NCBI GenBank assembly: GCA_964004625.1
Contig: CAXFOB010000033.1
Coordinates: 62,001 to 126,000 of the forward strand
Source of the DNA: GCA-002697625 sp002697625
GTDB taxonomy: Bacteria; Bacteroidota; Bacteroidia; Flavobacteriales; BACL11
Length of the DNA stretch: 64,000 bases
Reading direction: 5' to 3'
Shown: positions 41,434-51,091 of the stretch, piece after piece
Position numbering within the stretch: position 1 is the stretch's first letter
Layout: each line of letters starts with the position of its first letter
Program-made: the position numbers and the translations under genes
The notes under the pieces: model-generated
The model's database searches: none
The model's input: the letters and a program-made list of their open reading frames with translations, nothing else
What the model was told of the DNA's origin: nothing

Positions 41434-42708
41434 ATGATTAAAAGATTAGGCATAATTATAACTCTATTTGGGATCGTATTAACTGTTCAGGCTCAATCAG
41501 AATGTGAGACTGATTACGCGATATTTAGAAACGAGTATAAACTAAAGAATTATGATGAGGCATTAAAATCTTGGAGAAAAGTATTTGTAAATTGTCCTTC
41601 ATTTAATCAAAACACTTTCGCTAATGGTCCTAAAATGTATCATTATAGAATAAAGCAGGATAAAGAAAATAAGCTTGCTTATTTAGATACTTTACTTACT
41701 ATTTATGATAGAAGAATAGAGATTTTTGGATCGGAAGAAAAAGTATTAGGAAGCAAAGGTGTTGATTTATTAAAATATGACCCAAGTAGATATATTGAAG
41801 CATACGAAATGTTGAAAATATCTGTTGATGCTATGGGAACTTCGTCACTTCCTACGGTAATAGTATCTTATTTTAAGTCATTAATAAAACATGAAAAATC
41901 TACAGAAATAATTTCTAAACAAGATATTTTAGATGCATATGTGGTGGTATCAGATATTGTCTCATATAATCTAACAAATAATCAGAAATATGCTAAATAT
42001 TATCAAACAGCACAAAAAAATATAGAGAATATGTTTACTCCGTACGCTTCTTGTGATGATTTAATATTGGTGTTCGAATCCAGATTAGAGGATGGCAATC
42101 CTAGTTTAAGCTTGTTGAAAAAGATAACTTCTCTATTAGACAAAAAAAATTGTACAGATAATGAGGTGTTTTATACTGCAGCTACGAAACTTCATGAGTT
42201 AGAACCAACAGCATCTTCAGCTTATGATATGGGAAATACAAGTCTTGCAAAGAAAAATTATTCTGAAGCAATAACTTATTTTAATCAAGCAATTGATTTA
42301 GTAGAGGATGAATCTATTAAAGCTTCTTATTACTTAAAACTAGCATATGCATTTCAAATGACCAAGTCATATTCTCAAGCAAGATCAGCAGCTACAAAAG
42401 CATCAGATTTGAAGCCAGATTGGGGGGAACCTTATTTAATATTAGGAGATATTTACGCTTCTTCTGCTAGTAGTTGTGGTTCGTCAAGTCTAGAACAACG
42501 ATCTGTTTACTGGGTTGCTGTTGATGCTTATAGTAAAGCAAAGAGTCTTGATAATTTGCTTGCAGAGAAAGCAAACAAAAGAATTTCTACTTGGTCAAAA
42601 CAATTTCCATCTAAAGAGGATTGTATTTGGGAGGATTTAGAAGAAGGAACTACATATAAGGTTGGTTGTTGGATTGGTAGATCAACTAGAGTAAGAACGA
42701 GAGATTAA
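41434..42708 (+). CDS. Periplasmic TPR-repeat protein
   Basis: A 424-residue secreted protein with signal peptide MIKRLGIIITLFGIVLTVQA. The N-terminal half has helical hairpins (NYDEALKSWRKVFVNCP, a TPR-like unit), and the C-terminal half has clear tetratricopeptide repeats (NYSEAITYFNQAIDL and SYSQARSAATKASDLKPDWG). The end is cysteine-containing (SSCGSSSLEQRSVYW, CIWEDLEEGTTYKVGCWIGR), a pattern common in this Bacteroidota family. The role is unknown; TPRs suggest protein-protein contacts in envelope assembly, consistent with neighbours lptC and the PPIase. A short AATAAAACAATAAAAC direct repeat precedes the ATG. Confidence 0.8.
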   Translation: MIKRLGIIITLFGIVLTVQAQSECETDYAIFRNEYKLKNYDEALKSWRKVFVNCPSFNQNTFANGPKMYHYRIKQDKENKLAYLDTLLTIYDRRIEIFGSEEKVLGSKGVDLLKYDPSRYIEAYEMLKISVDAMGTSSLPTVIVSYFKSLIKHEKSTEIISKQDILDAYVVVSDIVSYNLTNNQKYAKYYQTAQKNIENMFTPYASCDDLILVFESRLEDGNPSLSLLKKITSLLDKKNCTDNEVFYTAATKLHELEPTASSAYDMGNTSLAKKNYSEAITYFNQAIDLVEDESIKASYYLKLAYAFQMTKSYSQARSAATKASDLKPDWGEPYLILGDIYASSASSCGSSSLEQRSVYWVAVDAYSKAKSLDNLLAEKANKRISTWSKQFPSKEDCIWEDLEEGTTYKVGCWIGRSTRVRTRD

Positions 42709-42712
42709 TAAT

Positions 42713-43249
42713 TTGAATCGGTTCAGTTTTTATATACTTTTCTTAATTTACTTTTCCTCCTGTGAGAATTCTAAAGAAAATATAATCAATTTTATTTCCT
42801 CTGAGGAGCTTCCTTTAGAAGAGTTGACGCATTCTGAGATTATGTATACTGAAAATGGTATCATAAAGGTAAAGATAATGTCAAATAAAATGCAGAGGTT
42901 TGTAAATGATGAAGATAGAGTAAAACTTTTTGATGGGGTACATTTTGATTTTTATAGACTTGATGTTGAAAATCAGAAGTCTGTTTTAACATCTGAAATT
43001 GCAATTATAAATAATACAACTAATATTATGAAGGCTAGTCAGAATGTAATTTTAAAATCTTCTGATAATAAAGAGCTTTTAACAGAAGAGCTTATTTGGG
43101 ATAAAAATAAAGGTTTGATTTATACTGATCTAGAAGTTGTAATTAGGACTGAAGATGAAATAATCTCTGGTATTGGTTTTGAATCTACCCCAGATTTTAC
43201 AGAATATCAGATTAAACAAGCAAAAGGAATATTTAGTATTAATAAATAA
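42713..43249 (+). CDS. lptC: LPS export periplasmic protein LptC
   Basis: A 178-residue LptC-family protein. It joins LptB2FG to the LptA bridge and moves lipopolysaccharide across the periplasm. The N-terminus MNRFSFYILFLIYFSSCENS is a lipoprotein-type signal, whereas E. coli LptC has a plain membrane anchor. The rest is beta-jellyroll: SEIMYTENGIIKVKIMS, FDGVHFDFYRLD, LTSEIAIINNTTNIMKAS and YTDLEVVIRTEDEIISG. The start codon is TTG at 42713: an in-frame stop lies immediately upstream and no ATG would preserve the lipobox. Confidence 0.85.
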   Translation: MNRFSFYILFLIYFSSCENSKENIINFISSEELPLEELTHSEIMYTENGIIKVKIMSNKMQRFVNDEDRVKLFDGVHFDFYRLDVENQKSVLTSEIAIINNTTNIMKASQNVILKSSDNKELLTEELIWDKNKGLIYTDLEVVIRTEDEIISGIGFESTPDFTEYQIKQAKGIFSINK

Positions 43250-43252
43250 AGT

Positions 43253-44497
43253 ATGTCATTTACAATTGTAATAATAACTCTTTTACTGTCTGCATTCTTT
43301 TCGGGAATTGAGATTGCATTTGTTTCTTCCAACAGATTAAAACTAGAGTTAGATAAATCTTCTGGTTCATTTGTTGCAAGAATACTCTCTATTTTTTCTA
43401 ATGCTGAGCCTAATTTTATTGCAACAATGTTAGTTGGAAATAATATTGCATTAGTAATCTTTAGTATATCTATGACAGACTTATTAAGTCCATCTTTAGA
43501 TTTTATAACTTCAGATTTATTGTTATTATTAATTCAAACAGTTGTTTCAACAGTTATAGTCCTAATATCTGCAGAGTTTATTCCAAAGGTAATCTTCAGG
43601 ATAAATCCTAATTATATGCTAAAGTTATTTTCTATTCCTCTTGTAGTATTTTACTTTGTTCTATCCCCAATAGTATTTATCATGTTGTTTATCTCAGGGT
43701 TTGTTATGAAATATATTTTCAGATTAAAGAAAGAACAAGTAAATCAGGTTTTTAGTAAGGTAGATCTTGATGAGTATCTTGATAGTTTAACTCAAAATAT
43801 CGAGAATGAGGTAGTTTTGACTTCAGAAGTAGAAATGCTTCAGAATGTATTGGAGCTTTCTAGTATCAAAGTAAGAGAGTGCATGGTTCCCAGAACAGAT
43901 ATGAGTGCTATAAATATAAAATCTACTACAGCAGAACTTAGAAATTTATTTATTGAAACTAAGTTTACTAAGATTCCTGTATTTAAGGATAATATTGATA
44001 ATATTATTGGGTATGTACATTCCTCAGATTTATTTAAAAAACCTCTTACTATTAAATCGATAATGTTACCTATTCCTATTGTTACTGAGAGTCTAGCGGC
44101 AAATGAGATGTTAAATACATTTATTAATAACAACAAAAGTATTGCATTGGTAGTAGATGAGTTTGGAGGAACGTCAGGATTGGTTACAATTGAAGATGTT
44201 ACGGAGGAGATTGTTGGTGAAATTGAAGATGAACACGATCAAGATGATATTATTGATGAAAAAATATCTGATAATGAATTTTTATTTTCTTCAAGAATGG
44301 AAGTTGACCAGATTAACGATAAATATAATTTACAACTTCCAGAATCAGAAGAATATGAAACTATTGCAGGATTCGTATTGACTTTAAATGAGGATATACC
44401 AGAAAAAGATGAGGAAATTGAATTTGAAGATAAGTTATTTATAGTAGATTCAGTTGATGAGAAAAGTATCCAACTTATCCGTGTCTTAATCAAATAA
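43253..44497 (+). CDS. CNNM/CorC-HlyC family membrane protein
   Basis: A 414-residue protein with the CNNM transmembrane domain (DUF21) at about 1-165, including FFSGIEIAFVSSNRLKLELD and SAEFIPKVIFRINP. A pair of CBS domains follows at about 195-320 (VRECMVPRTDMSAINIK, ALVVDEFGGTSGLVTIEDV), then a C-terminal CorC_HlyC domain. Family members are linked to magnesium and other cation export and are often mislabelled as hemolysins; the ion is not evident here. It follows lptC by three bases and is in the coaX operon. Confidence 0.9.
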   Translation: MSFTIVIITLLLSAFFSGIEIAFVSSNRLKLELDKSSGSFVARILSIFSNAEPNFIATMLVGNNIALVIFSISMTDLLSPSLDFITSDLLLLLIQTVVSTVIVLISAEFIPKVIFRINPNYMLKLFSIPLVVFYFVLSPIVFIMLFISGFVMKYIFRLKKEQVNQVFSKVDLDEYLDSLTQNIENEVVLTSEVEMLQNVLELSSIKVRECMVPRTDMSAINIKSTTAELRNLFIETKFTKIPVFKDNIDNIIGYVHSSDLFKKPLTIKSIMLPIPIVTESLAANEMLNTFINNNKSIALVVDEFGGTSGLVTIEDVTEEIVGEIEDEHDQDDIIDEKISDNEFLFSSRMEVDQINDKYNLQLPESEEYETIAGFVLTLNEDIPEKDEEIEFEDKLFIVDSVDEKSIQLIRVLIK

Positions 44498-44536
44498 ATA
44501 GCTATTTATCTATTTTCATAACTCAAATAACAATTG

Positions 44537-44544
44537 TATATTCG
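44537..44544 (+). promoter_or_regulatory. Possible -7 element before the PPIase gene
   Basis: TATATTCG is one mismatch from TAnnTTTG and lies 30 bases before the ATG. It might give the PPIase an internal promoter within the operon. Confidence 0.3.
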
Positions 44545-44574
44545 CAGACTAATTTTTAATTTAATTATAAGAAT

Positions 44575-46665
44575 ATGGCAGTTTTAGGAAAAATAAGAGA
44601 AAGAGGTCTTTTGTTAATCTTTGTTGTAGGAGGAGCTCTTGTTGCATTTATACTTACCGAATTTATTAATAGTAGAAGTTCCGGACCAAGAGAAGAAGGT
44701 ACTGTAGGAAGTATTTATGGTGAAGACATTATGCCAAATGAATTTTCTGAGGCTTTAACATTAATAAAAAATACTCAACAATATCAGAATTACCAGGAAG
44801 GTCAGCAAATGAGTATTGCTTGGGATAAGTTAACTCAAGATAAAATTATAAATTCTCTTACAGAAGATTTAGGAATCAGTGTATGTAGTAAAGAGGTCTA
44901 TGAATTTGAAACAGGTAATATCAATGCCAATAACGTGTCTCCTCACTTTTCGAATGTTTTTATGAATCAGGAAACCCGACAATTTGATAGAAATCTGGTA
45001 GATAATTGGCTGGACAATTTTGATAATCTTACTCCAGATAATAGAGCATTTTTCTTAAATGTAGAAAATGAAGCGATAAAAACTAGATTTAGTCAAAAAT
45101 ATCAAAACCTTATTGAAAAAGGTATGTATACTACAACTCAAGAAGCGGTCAAAGTATTAAATTCAAGAGTTCAAAATGCTTCTGTAAATTATGTTTCTAT
45201 CCCATTTACTACTATAGAAGATATTGAAATATCAGAAGAAGAAGTTACAGAACATTATAATAATAACATAGATGATTATCAGAATGAAAAAGAAACTAGG
45301 AATGTAGAGTATGTTACCTTTACAGTACTTCCTTCGTCTGAAGATGATGCCTCTGTTAGAGATGAAATGGTTTCATTATCTAATAAGTTTAAAATTTCAG
45401 AAAATGATGAGTTGTTTGCAGCAAGGTATACATCTGAATTAATTGAAGGTTTCCCTTATTTAAAAAAAGAAGATGTAACTGACCCCAAATTTACTGAGTT
45501 ATTAACTAAAGAATTAGGTGATGTTTCAGGTCCTTATAAGTTAACTAATGGTAGATACAGATTGTCAAAATTATCTGACATAGCAGATAGAGCAGATTCT
45601 GTTGAAGCAAGACATATTTTATTAACTTTAGATACTCTTACAGCAGATACAGCTAAAACAATTTTAAGAAATATAAGAAAGCAAGTAAAGGAAGGTAAAG
45701 ATTTTGGAGTATTAGCAGGAAAATATTCAGAAGATAAAGGATCTGCTATAAAGGGTGGAGATTTAGGTTGGTTTACAGAAGGACAAATGGTAACTGAATT
45801 TAATGATGTTTGTTTCTCTTCTAAAGTGGGAGATTTAAGAATTGTAAGAACTCAATTTGGAGTTCATTTAATTCAAATAACAGGTGTGAGTAAATTAACT
45901 ACAAAATATAAAATTGTCCACATTGATAAAGATGTATTACCAAGTGCTGAGACAAAAGATTTTTATTATGCGCAAGCAAATAATTTTATAAATTCTGCAA
46001 ATAATAAGCCATCTGACACATCCTTTTCTTCATTTGCTGAAAGCCAAAATCAATTAGTTAGAGAAGATGTAAATGTAGATAATATGAAATTTAACATTGC
46101 TGCACTACCAAACTCTAGAGAAATTGTAAAATGGATGTTTGATGCTAATGTTTCTGACATATCAAATTCAATTTATACTTGTGGAGATAATTATGTAGTT
46201 GTGAGTCTTTCAGGAATTAATGAATCAGGTGATAAGAGCTTGGAATCTGTAAGAGATCAGATCACTCAAAGTTTACAGTTAGATAAAAAGTTAGAATCAA
46301 TAAAATCTAAGATTACAGATGGATCTACATTAGAGTCTATTGCAACCCTTTTCGTTTCAGAAGTAAAAACAGTTGAGGGGGTGAATTTTGATAATACAAA
46401 TGTTAAGGGTTTAGGCAACGTAACAAGCTTTGTTGGTGTCTCAAGCTCAATTGATTTAAATAAAATATCTTCTGTTTTCAGAGGAAATAATGAAGCATAT
46501 GTTTTATCAGTTTCTTCAAGATTAGAGCCATCAATAACAGAAGCAAATAGTTCTCAAAAACAAGCAATACAAACTTCTATTTCTTCTGGTGTATTCTTTA
46601 ATACAGTATTTAAGGTTTTAAAAGAAAAAGCTAATATTGTAGATGAAAGAATCAGGTATTATTAG
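44575..46665 (+). CDS. Periplasmic peptidylprolyl isomerase (PpiD/SurA-like)
   Basis: A 696-residue envelope chaperone anchored by one N-terminal helix (LLLIFVVGGALVAFILTEFI). It has SurA_N-type helical regions on both sides of a PpiC parvulin domain at about 342-440. That domain includes VEARHILLTLDT, FGVLAGKYSEDKGSAIKGGD, LGWFTEGQMVTEFND and RTQFGVHLIQI. The length and single parvulin domain fit the Bacteroidota PpiD-like family assisting outer-membrane protein folding. It is the last gene on the plus strand before the convergent rodA, with a hairpin terminator between. Confidence 0.93.
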   Translation: MAVLGKIRERGLLLIFVVGGALVAFILTEFINSRSSGPREEGTVGSIYGEDIMPNEFSEALTLIKNTQQYQNYQEGQQMSIAWDKLTQDKIINSLTEDLGISVCSKEVYEFETGNINANNVSPHFSNVFMNQETRQFDRNLVDNWLDNFDNLTPDNRAFFLNVENEAIKTRFSQKYQNLIEKGMYTTTQEAVKVLNSRVQNASVNYVSIPFTTIEDIEISEEEVTEHYNNNIDDYQNEKETRNVEYVTFTVLPSSEDDASVRDEMVSLSNKFKISENDELFAARYTSELIEGFPYLKKEDVTDPKFTELLTKELGDVSGPYKLTNGRYRLSKLSDIADRADSVEARHILLTLDTLTADTAKTILRNIRKQVKEGKDFGVLAGKYSEDKGSAIKGGDLGWFTEGQMVTEFNDVCFSSKVGDLRIVRTQFGVHLIQITGVSKLTTKYKIVHIDKDVLPSAETKDFYYAQANNFINSANNKPSDTSFSSFAESQNQLVREDVNVDNMKFNIAALPNSREIVKWMFDANVSDISNSIYTCGDNYVVVSLSGINESGDKSLESVRDQITQSLQLDKKLESIKSKITDGSTLESIATLFVSEVKTVEGVNFDNTNVKGLGNVTSFVGVSSSIDLNKISSVFRGNNEAYVLSVSSRLEPSITEANSSQKQAIQTSISSGVFFNTVFKVLKEKANIVDERIRYY

Positions 46666-46688
46666 TTTATAATTTATATTAACACAAG

Positions 46689-46713
46689 ACTTCTACTGAA
46701 AAGTAGGAGTTTT
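46689..46713 (+). terminator. Terminator between the PPIase gene and rodA
   Basis: ACTTCTACT, loop GAAA, AGTAGGAGT followed by TTTTG. The 9-base stem contains one G-T wobble pair. It is placed between convergent ends, so it may serve both. Confidence 0.75.
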
Positions 46714-46718
46714 GTAGG

Positions 46719-47984
46719 TTATCTCAGAATATCCATTCTGTAAGAATTAAGGTTTAGAAATATAAATAGTAGTATAGTAAAAGAAAGTAATGATGAACCT
46801 CCATAACTCATAAAAGGAAGTGGAATACCAATAGTAGGAGCAAGCCCAATAGTCATTCCTAAATTTATGAGTAGATGTGTGAATAAGATACAAGCAACAC
46901 TATATCCATATACTCTACAGAATTGAGATTTTTGTTTCTCAGATAGATAAATGATTCTTAATAATAAAGCTCCAAAAGTCATCAAGAAGAATAAACTTCC
47001 TACAAATCCCCACTCTTCTCCTACAGTACAAAAAATAAAGTCAGTACTTTGTTCAGGAACAAAGTCAAATCTGGTTTGAGTTCCATTTAAAAAACCTTTT
47101 CCAAGAAAGCCTCCAGAACCAATTGCAATTTTAGATTGAATAAGATTGTATCCAGATCCTAAGGGGTCAAATTCCTTTCCTAGTAAAATATTTATTCTTT
47201 CAATATGGTGTGGTGATAGAAGATTATTATAAATATAATTGGTGCTAAATATTACTCCATTTGATATAAGAGTTATAATTGTAGAAATTTTAAGACTTCT
47301 AACTCTATTTGATGAACTTAAAAATATGATAACAATCAATAAGGTCACAATGATTGATAATATCCATGGAGTAATTAATAAGGAAAATAATGCTAAAGCA
47401 AACAGAACTAACCCAACAATTAATACATTCCCCGATAATCCTTCTCTATAAAAAACTAAAATAAATGACGTAAATACTAGAGCAGTGCCTAAATCATTTT
47501 GTAAAATAATTAAAATAAAAGGAACAAGTAAAACAAGATAACTTTTAGCCATAGATTTAAAAGAGTATTTATTTTGTTTGTTTAAGCTAAACATCTTAGA
47601 TAATGCTAACGCAGTTCCAAATTTTGCAAACTCGGAGGGTTGTATTTTAAAACTTCCTATTCTAAACCATGATGTAGCACCACCAGTAGAGTCAGAACTA
47701 AAAAGTATTACAATTAAAAACACGACTATAATTCCATAGAATAGAAATGCGAGAGAGTCAAAGAAACTCCAGTCAATAATCAGAATTACAAATCCCACAA
47801 ATAATGAAATTCCAATAAACAATAGCTGTTTTCCGTATTTTGTATTGAGATCAAAAATGGAGTTTGTTATATCATCATTATGCATTGACGCATAGATGTT
47901 AATCCATCCAAAAAAGACCAATACTAGATAAAGTAGAATACTGATACTATCTATTTTTCCAAATATTTCTGCAGTACGTCTCAT
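46719..47984 (-). CDS. rodA: Rod-shape peptidoglycan glycosyltransferase RodA
   Basis: SEDS-family polymerase that builds glycan strands for sidewall growth with PBP2 and MreBCD. 421 residues with about ten membrane segments. Family sequences visible include SFKIQPSEFAKFGTALALSK, ILIILQNDLGTALVFTSFIL, the loop FDPLGSGYNLIQSKIAIGSG, FVPEQSTDFIFCTVGEEWG with the key aspartate, and PFMSYGGSSLL near the end. Its ATG overlaps the mrdA stop (ATGA). It is the last gene of the purH-mre operon. Confidence 0.96.
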   Translation of the reverse strand: MRRTAEIFGKIDSISILLYLVLVFFGWINIYASMHNDDITNSIFDLNTKYGKQLLFIGISLFVGFVILIIDWSFFDSLAFLFYGIIVVFLIVILFSSDSTGGATSWFRIGSFKIQPSEFAKFGTALALSKMFSLNKQNKYSFKSMAKSYLVLLVPFILIILQNDLGTALVFTSFILVFYREGLSGNVLIVGLVLFALALFSLLITPWILSIIVTLLIVIIFLSSSNRVRSLKISTIITLISNGVIFSTNYIYNNLLSPHHIERINILLGKEFDPLGSGYNLIQSKIAIGSGGFLGKGFLNGTQTRFDFVPEQSTDFIFCTVGEEWGFVGSLFFLMTFGALLLRIIYLSEKQKSQFCRVYGYSVACILFTHLLINLGMTIGLAPTIGIPLPFMSYGGSSLLSFTILLFIFLNLNSYRMDILR

Positions 47985-49792
47985 TTTATCTTCAGTAAAT
48001 TTCCATTAATCATTTGATTTTCTAATCTTTTATTAGAGGTACCCCCTTTAAGGTATTTCTCAATAATAAGTGTCGAGATTGGAGCGGCCCAAGAGGATCC
48101 CCATCCTCCATTTTCAACATATACAGCAATTGCAATCTTCGGGTTATCTTTTGGAGCAAATGCAATAAATATTGAATGATCTTCTCCATGAGGGTTTTGT
48201 GCAGTTCCTGTTTTCCCACAAATATTAAGACCCTCTACCTTGGATAAGATTGCTGTTCCGTCTTCATGTGTTAATGCTAATTCCATTCCATCAATTACGG
48301 TTTCATAATGGGTTGGAGAAATAGAGGTGTATGTTTTCTTCAAGAATTTTTTTGGAATAGTATCCTTTTCTATTTTTTTTATAATATGTGGTGTGATGTA
48401 ATAACCTCTGTTTGCGATGGTGGCAGATAAATTAGCCATTTGTATTGGTGTTACTAATAATTCTCCTTGTCCAATAGACATTGATATTATTGTTGACGAT
48501 TTCCATCTATTTTTCTTATAATATCTATCATAATATTCAGAATCAGGTATAAAACCTTTTGTGCCAGAAGTAAAATCATTACCTAAATAATTACCAAAAC
48601 CAAAACTCTCTACATGTTTTTTCCATATCTCATATCCTTCATAAATACTGTTGAACGAATTAAAATACTCCTCCCAAAGATTACAGAAGTAGGGATTACA
48701 TGAAGTTGCAAGTGATGTTGTTAAATTCACATATGGGTTGTGTTCATGACATCTAACATGCTTATTATTTCCATATTCAAATGATCCATCACAAAAATAA
48801 CTTTGGTTTTTATCTAATTTTCCTTCTTGTAATGCAATTAAACTATTCACTAATTTTAATGGAGAAGCAGGAGGATAAGTTCCATTTAGAGCCCTATTAA
48901 ATAATGGTTTGTTTGTATTATTGAAGAGATTAGAGTAATGTTTAGATCTATCCCTACCTCTCATATAGTTAGGATTATAGTTAGGAGATGTAACAAGAGT
49001 TAAGATTTCCCCTGAACTAGGTTCAATTACAACAATTGAGCCGATTTTGTTTTGCATAAGCATCTCCCCATATTTTTGAAGATGTATATCTAAGGTAGTG
49101 GTAATATTCTTCCCATGTATTGCTAATGTATCGTGTGTTCCATTATTAAAACTACCTTGTGAGGTGTTATGTGCGTCTACTAATATCATTTTCATTCCTT
49201 TCTCTCCTCTTAGCTGAAGTTCATAGGACGATTCTATTCCGGTTTTCCCTTCAAGATCTCCTTTTGTATAATATTTTTGCTTTACTTTTTCTTCATCTAC
49301 TTCTCCTAAATATCCAATAGCATGTGCAGCAGCATTAATTGGGTAATCTCTAGTAGTATTTACTCTAACATAAAATCCATTAAATTCATTTAAGGATTCT
49401 TGTATTTTATGAGCGTAAGCGGTGTTTAATTGTTTTGAAAATACACTTTCTTTATATTTAGAGTAGATAGTAGCTTCTTGTAGTTCTCTTCTAAATTCTT
49501 CAATATCTAATCCTGTAAGACGGCATAATTTTAGAGTATCTAATGGTGTCACTTCTTTTGGAATTACCATTAAATCATAAGATGCAATATTAGAAACTAA
49601 TAACTCTCCATTTCTGTCATAAATAAGGCCTCTTGCGGCTTGTTGTGCCTCAAACCTTATAGCATTGTTTTGTGCGGAATATTTATATTTAGAATTTATA
49701 ACTTGAATGTAAAAAAGCTTTAAAAGAAAGATAAGAATAACAATTATGAAAATTCCTTTAATAATTTGTTGTCTTCCTTGTAATTGCACCAT
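47981..49792 (-). CDS. mrdA: Penicillin-binding protein 2
   Basis: Monofunctional class B transpeptidase that crosslinks new sidewall peptidoglycan and works with RodA. 603 residues. A single N-terminal membrane helix (GIFIIVILIFLLKLFYIQVI) is followed by a dimerisation domain (ARGLIYDRNGELLVSNIASY) and the transpeptidase domain. The active-site serine and lysine are in YPPASPLKLVNSLIAL; the usual PPGS is PPAS here. The second motif is SCN in TSLATSCNPYFCN, and the third is KTG in CGKTGTAQNPHGED. Its start follows the mreD stop by two bases. Confidence 0.95.
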   Translation of the reverse strand: MVQLQGRQQIIKGIFIIVILIFLLKLFYIQVINSKYKYSAQNNAIRFEAQQAARGLIYDRNGELLVSNIASYDLMVIPKEVTPLDTLKLCRLTGLDIEEFRRELQEATIYSKYKESVFSKQLNTAYAHKIQESLNEFNGFYVRVNTTRDYPINAAAHAIGYLGEVDEEKVKQKYYTKGDLEGKTGIESSYELQLRGEKGMKMILVDAHNTSQGSFNNGTHDTLAIHGKNITTTLDIHLQKYGEMLMQNKIGSIVVIEPSSGEILTLVTSPNYNPNYMRGRDRSKHYSNLFNNTNKPLFNRALNGTYPPASPLKLVNSLIALQEGKLDKNQSYFCDGSFEYGNNKHVRCHEHNPYVNLTTSLATSCNPYFCNLWEEYFNSFNSIYEGYEIWKKHVESFGFGNYLGNDFTSGTKGFIPDSEYYDRYYKKNRWKSSTIISMSIGQGELLVTPIQMANLSATIANRGYYITPHIIKKIEKDTIPKKFLKKTYTSISPTHYETVIDGMELALTHEDGTAILSKVEGLNICGKTGTAQNPHGEDHSIFIAFAPKDNPKIAIAVYVENGGWGSSWAAPISTLIIEKYLKGGTSNKRLENQMINGNLLKIK

Positions 49793-49794
49793 TT

Positions 49795-50304
49795 TTACTC
49801 AGTAGTTTTAAATGAAAATAATTGAAAAATCAGAATAATAAGATACGTTATAATTGAACTTAAAAAAATCTTAAAAATTAAAAACAGGATTCCACTACTA
49901 GAAAAATGGTCTAGTAAAAATAAAAACGAATGATGTATAAGAATTATAGATAGTGCATATATGCTAAAGGTTTTGAATCCTAAAATTTGAAGACTTAATC
50001 TATCTTTTTCATCAATAGAATTCTTAGCAATTATGACTCTTTGAAGGTAAGGAGTTAAGAAAGATACAAATACTAAAGAAGAAGAATTTAATCCTATATT
50101 TCCTTCAAATAAATCCAATAAAATTCCAATAAGGAATGAGAAGATTAATAGAAACCATCGTTCTGTATCTTGAGGGAGTGTTATAATCAAAACTAAATAT
50201 ACTAAAGGGTTGATAAAGTTGACAAATTGTATATTATTCAGAATTAATACTTGAATGAGTACAAAAACTGGAACAAGCCATATATATGACGTAATATATT
50301 TCAT
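49795..50304 (-). CDS. mreD: Rod-shape-determining protein MreD
   Basis: A 169-residue integral membrane protein with about five hydrophobic segments, fitting MreD by size and position. Recognisable are LILNNIQFVNFINPLVYLVL near the N-terminus, FLIGILLDLFEGNIGLNSSS in the middle (the FxxGxxxDxxxG region typical of MreD), and a hydrophobic C-terminus. Sequence conservation in this family is low, so the location between mreC and mrdA is the main support. It starts one base after the mreC stop. Confidence 0.9.
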   Translation of the reverse strand: MKYITSYIWLVPVFVLIQVLILNNIQFVNFINPLVYLVLIITLPQDTERWFLLIFSFLIGILLDLFEGNIGLNSSSLVFVSFLTPYLQRVIIAKNSIDEKDRLSLQILGFKTFSIYALSIILIHHSFLFLLDHFSSSGILFLIFKIFLSSIITYLIILIFQLFSFKTTE

Positions 50305-50305
50305 A

Positions 50306-51082
50306 TTATAAATTTTCCTTTTCTAATTTATCTAATGAGTTAATAATATATACATTCTTTATTTTATTCATATCGTTAATGAACCGAATTTTTATTTTGT
50401 ATAATCCATTTTCACTCCCTTTTTTGTAAGATGTAATTGTCCCAATATTGATACCAGAAGGAAATATTGAACTATATCCATTTGTCTGAATTGTATCTCC
50501 AATATTTATGATTACATGATTAGGTATGTCGCTTATCTCAGCAGTCATGTAATTATTAGATGTCCATTTTAAAGATCCATTCTGATTACTTTTTAAATGC
50601 ATAACACTAATAGATGATTTACTATTCAATATAGAGATTGCTTTTGAATAATTTAAAGAGGTAGAATTTACTATTCCAATTACTCCATTTTCTGCCATTA
50701 TTCCCATTCCTATTTTGACTCCATCTAACTCACCTTTATCTAAAGTTAGATAATTATCTTTTTTAAAGATAGAATTGTTTACTATTCGAGCATTTGTAAA
50801 TTCAAATAATTGTGGATTTGAATTTTTTTCTGATTTACTTAGTATTGAATATAATTTTGCATTTTCTCTTTTTAAGTATTTATTTTCTTTATTTAAATTC
50901 AGGTATTTGTTAAAATTCGAATAATAAGAATACATTGCTCCAGTATATTCTTGAGTAAATGACAACAACCTGCTTTTTTGAAATTTATGATTCGAAAAGA
51001 AAAGGAATAAAGCAAAGGATTCTATTAAAATGAATAATAGAATAAAATGATATTTCTTTATAAATCGAAATAAATTTTTCAT
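50306..51082 (-). CDS. mreC: Rod-shape-determining protein MreC
   Basis: A 258-residue membrane-anchored scaffold linking MreB filaments to PBP2. One N-terminal helix (YHFILLFILIESFALFLFFS) is followed by a coiled coil at about 60-95 (NLNKENKYLKRENAKLYSIL), then a beta-rich domain with DKGELDGVKIGMGIMAENGV, IGIVNSTSLNYSKAISILN and GDTIQTNGYSSIFPSGINIG. The length is typical. It starts nine bases after mreB. Confidence 0.95.
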   Translation of the reverse strand: MKNLFRFIKKYHFILLFILIESFALFLFFSNHKFQKSRLLSFTQEYTGAMYSYYSNFNKYLNLNKENKYLKRENAKLYSILSKSEKNSNPQLFEFTNARIVNNSIFKKDNYLTLDKGELDGVKIGMGIMAENGVIGIVNSTSLNYSKAISILNSKSSISVMHLKSNQNGSLKWTSNNYMTAEISDIPNHVIINIGDTIQTNGYSSIFPSGINIGTITSYKKGSENGLYKIKIRFINDMNKIKNVYIINSLDKLEKENL

Positions 51083-51091
51083 TATTTAAGT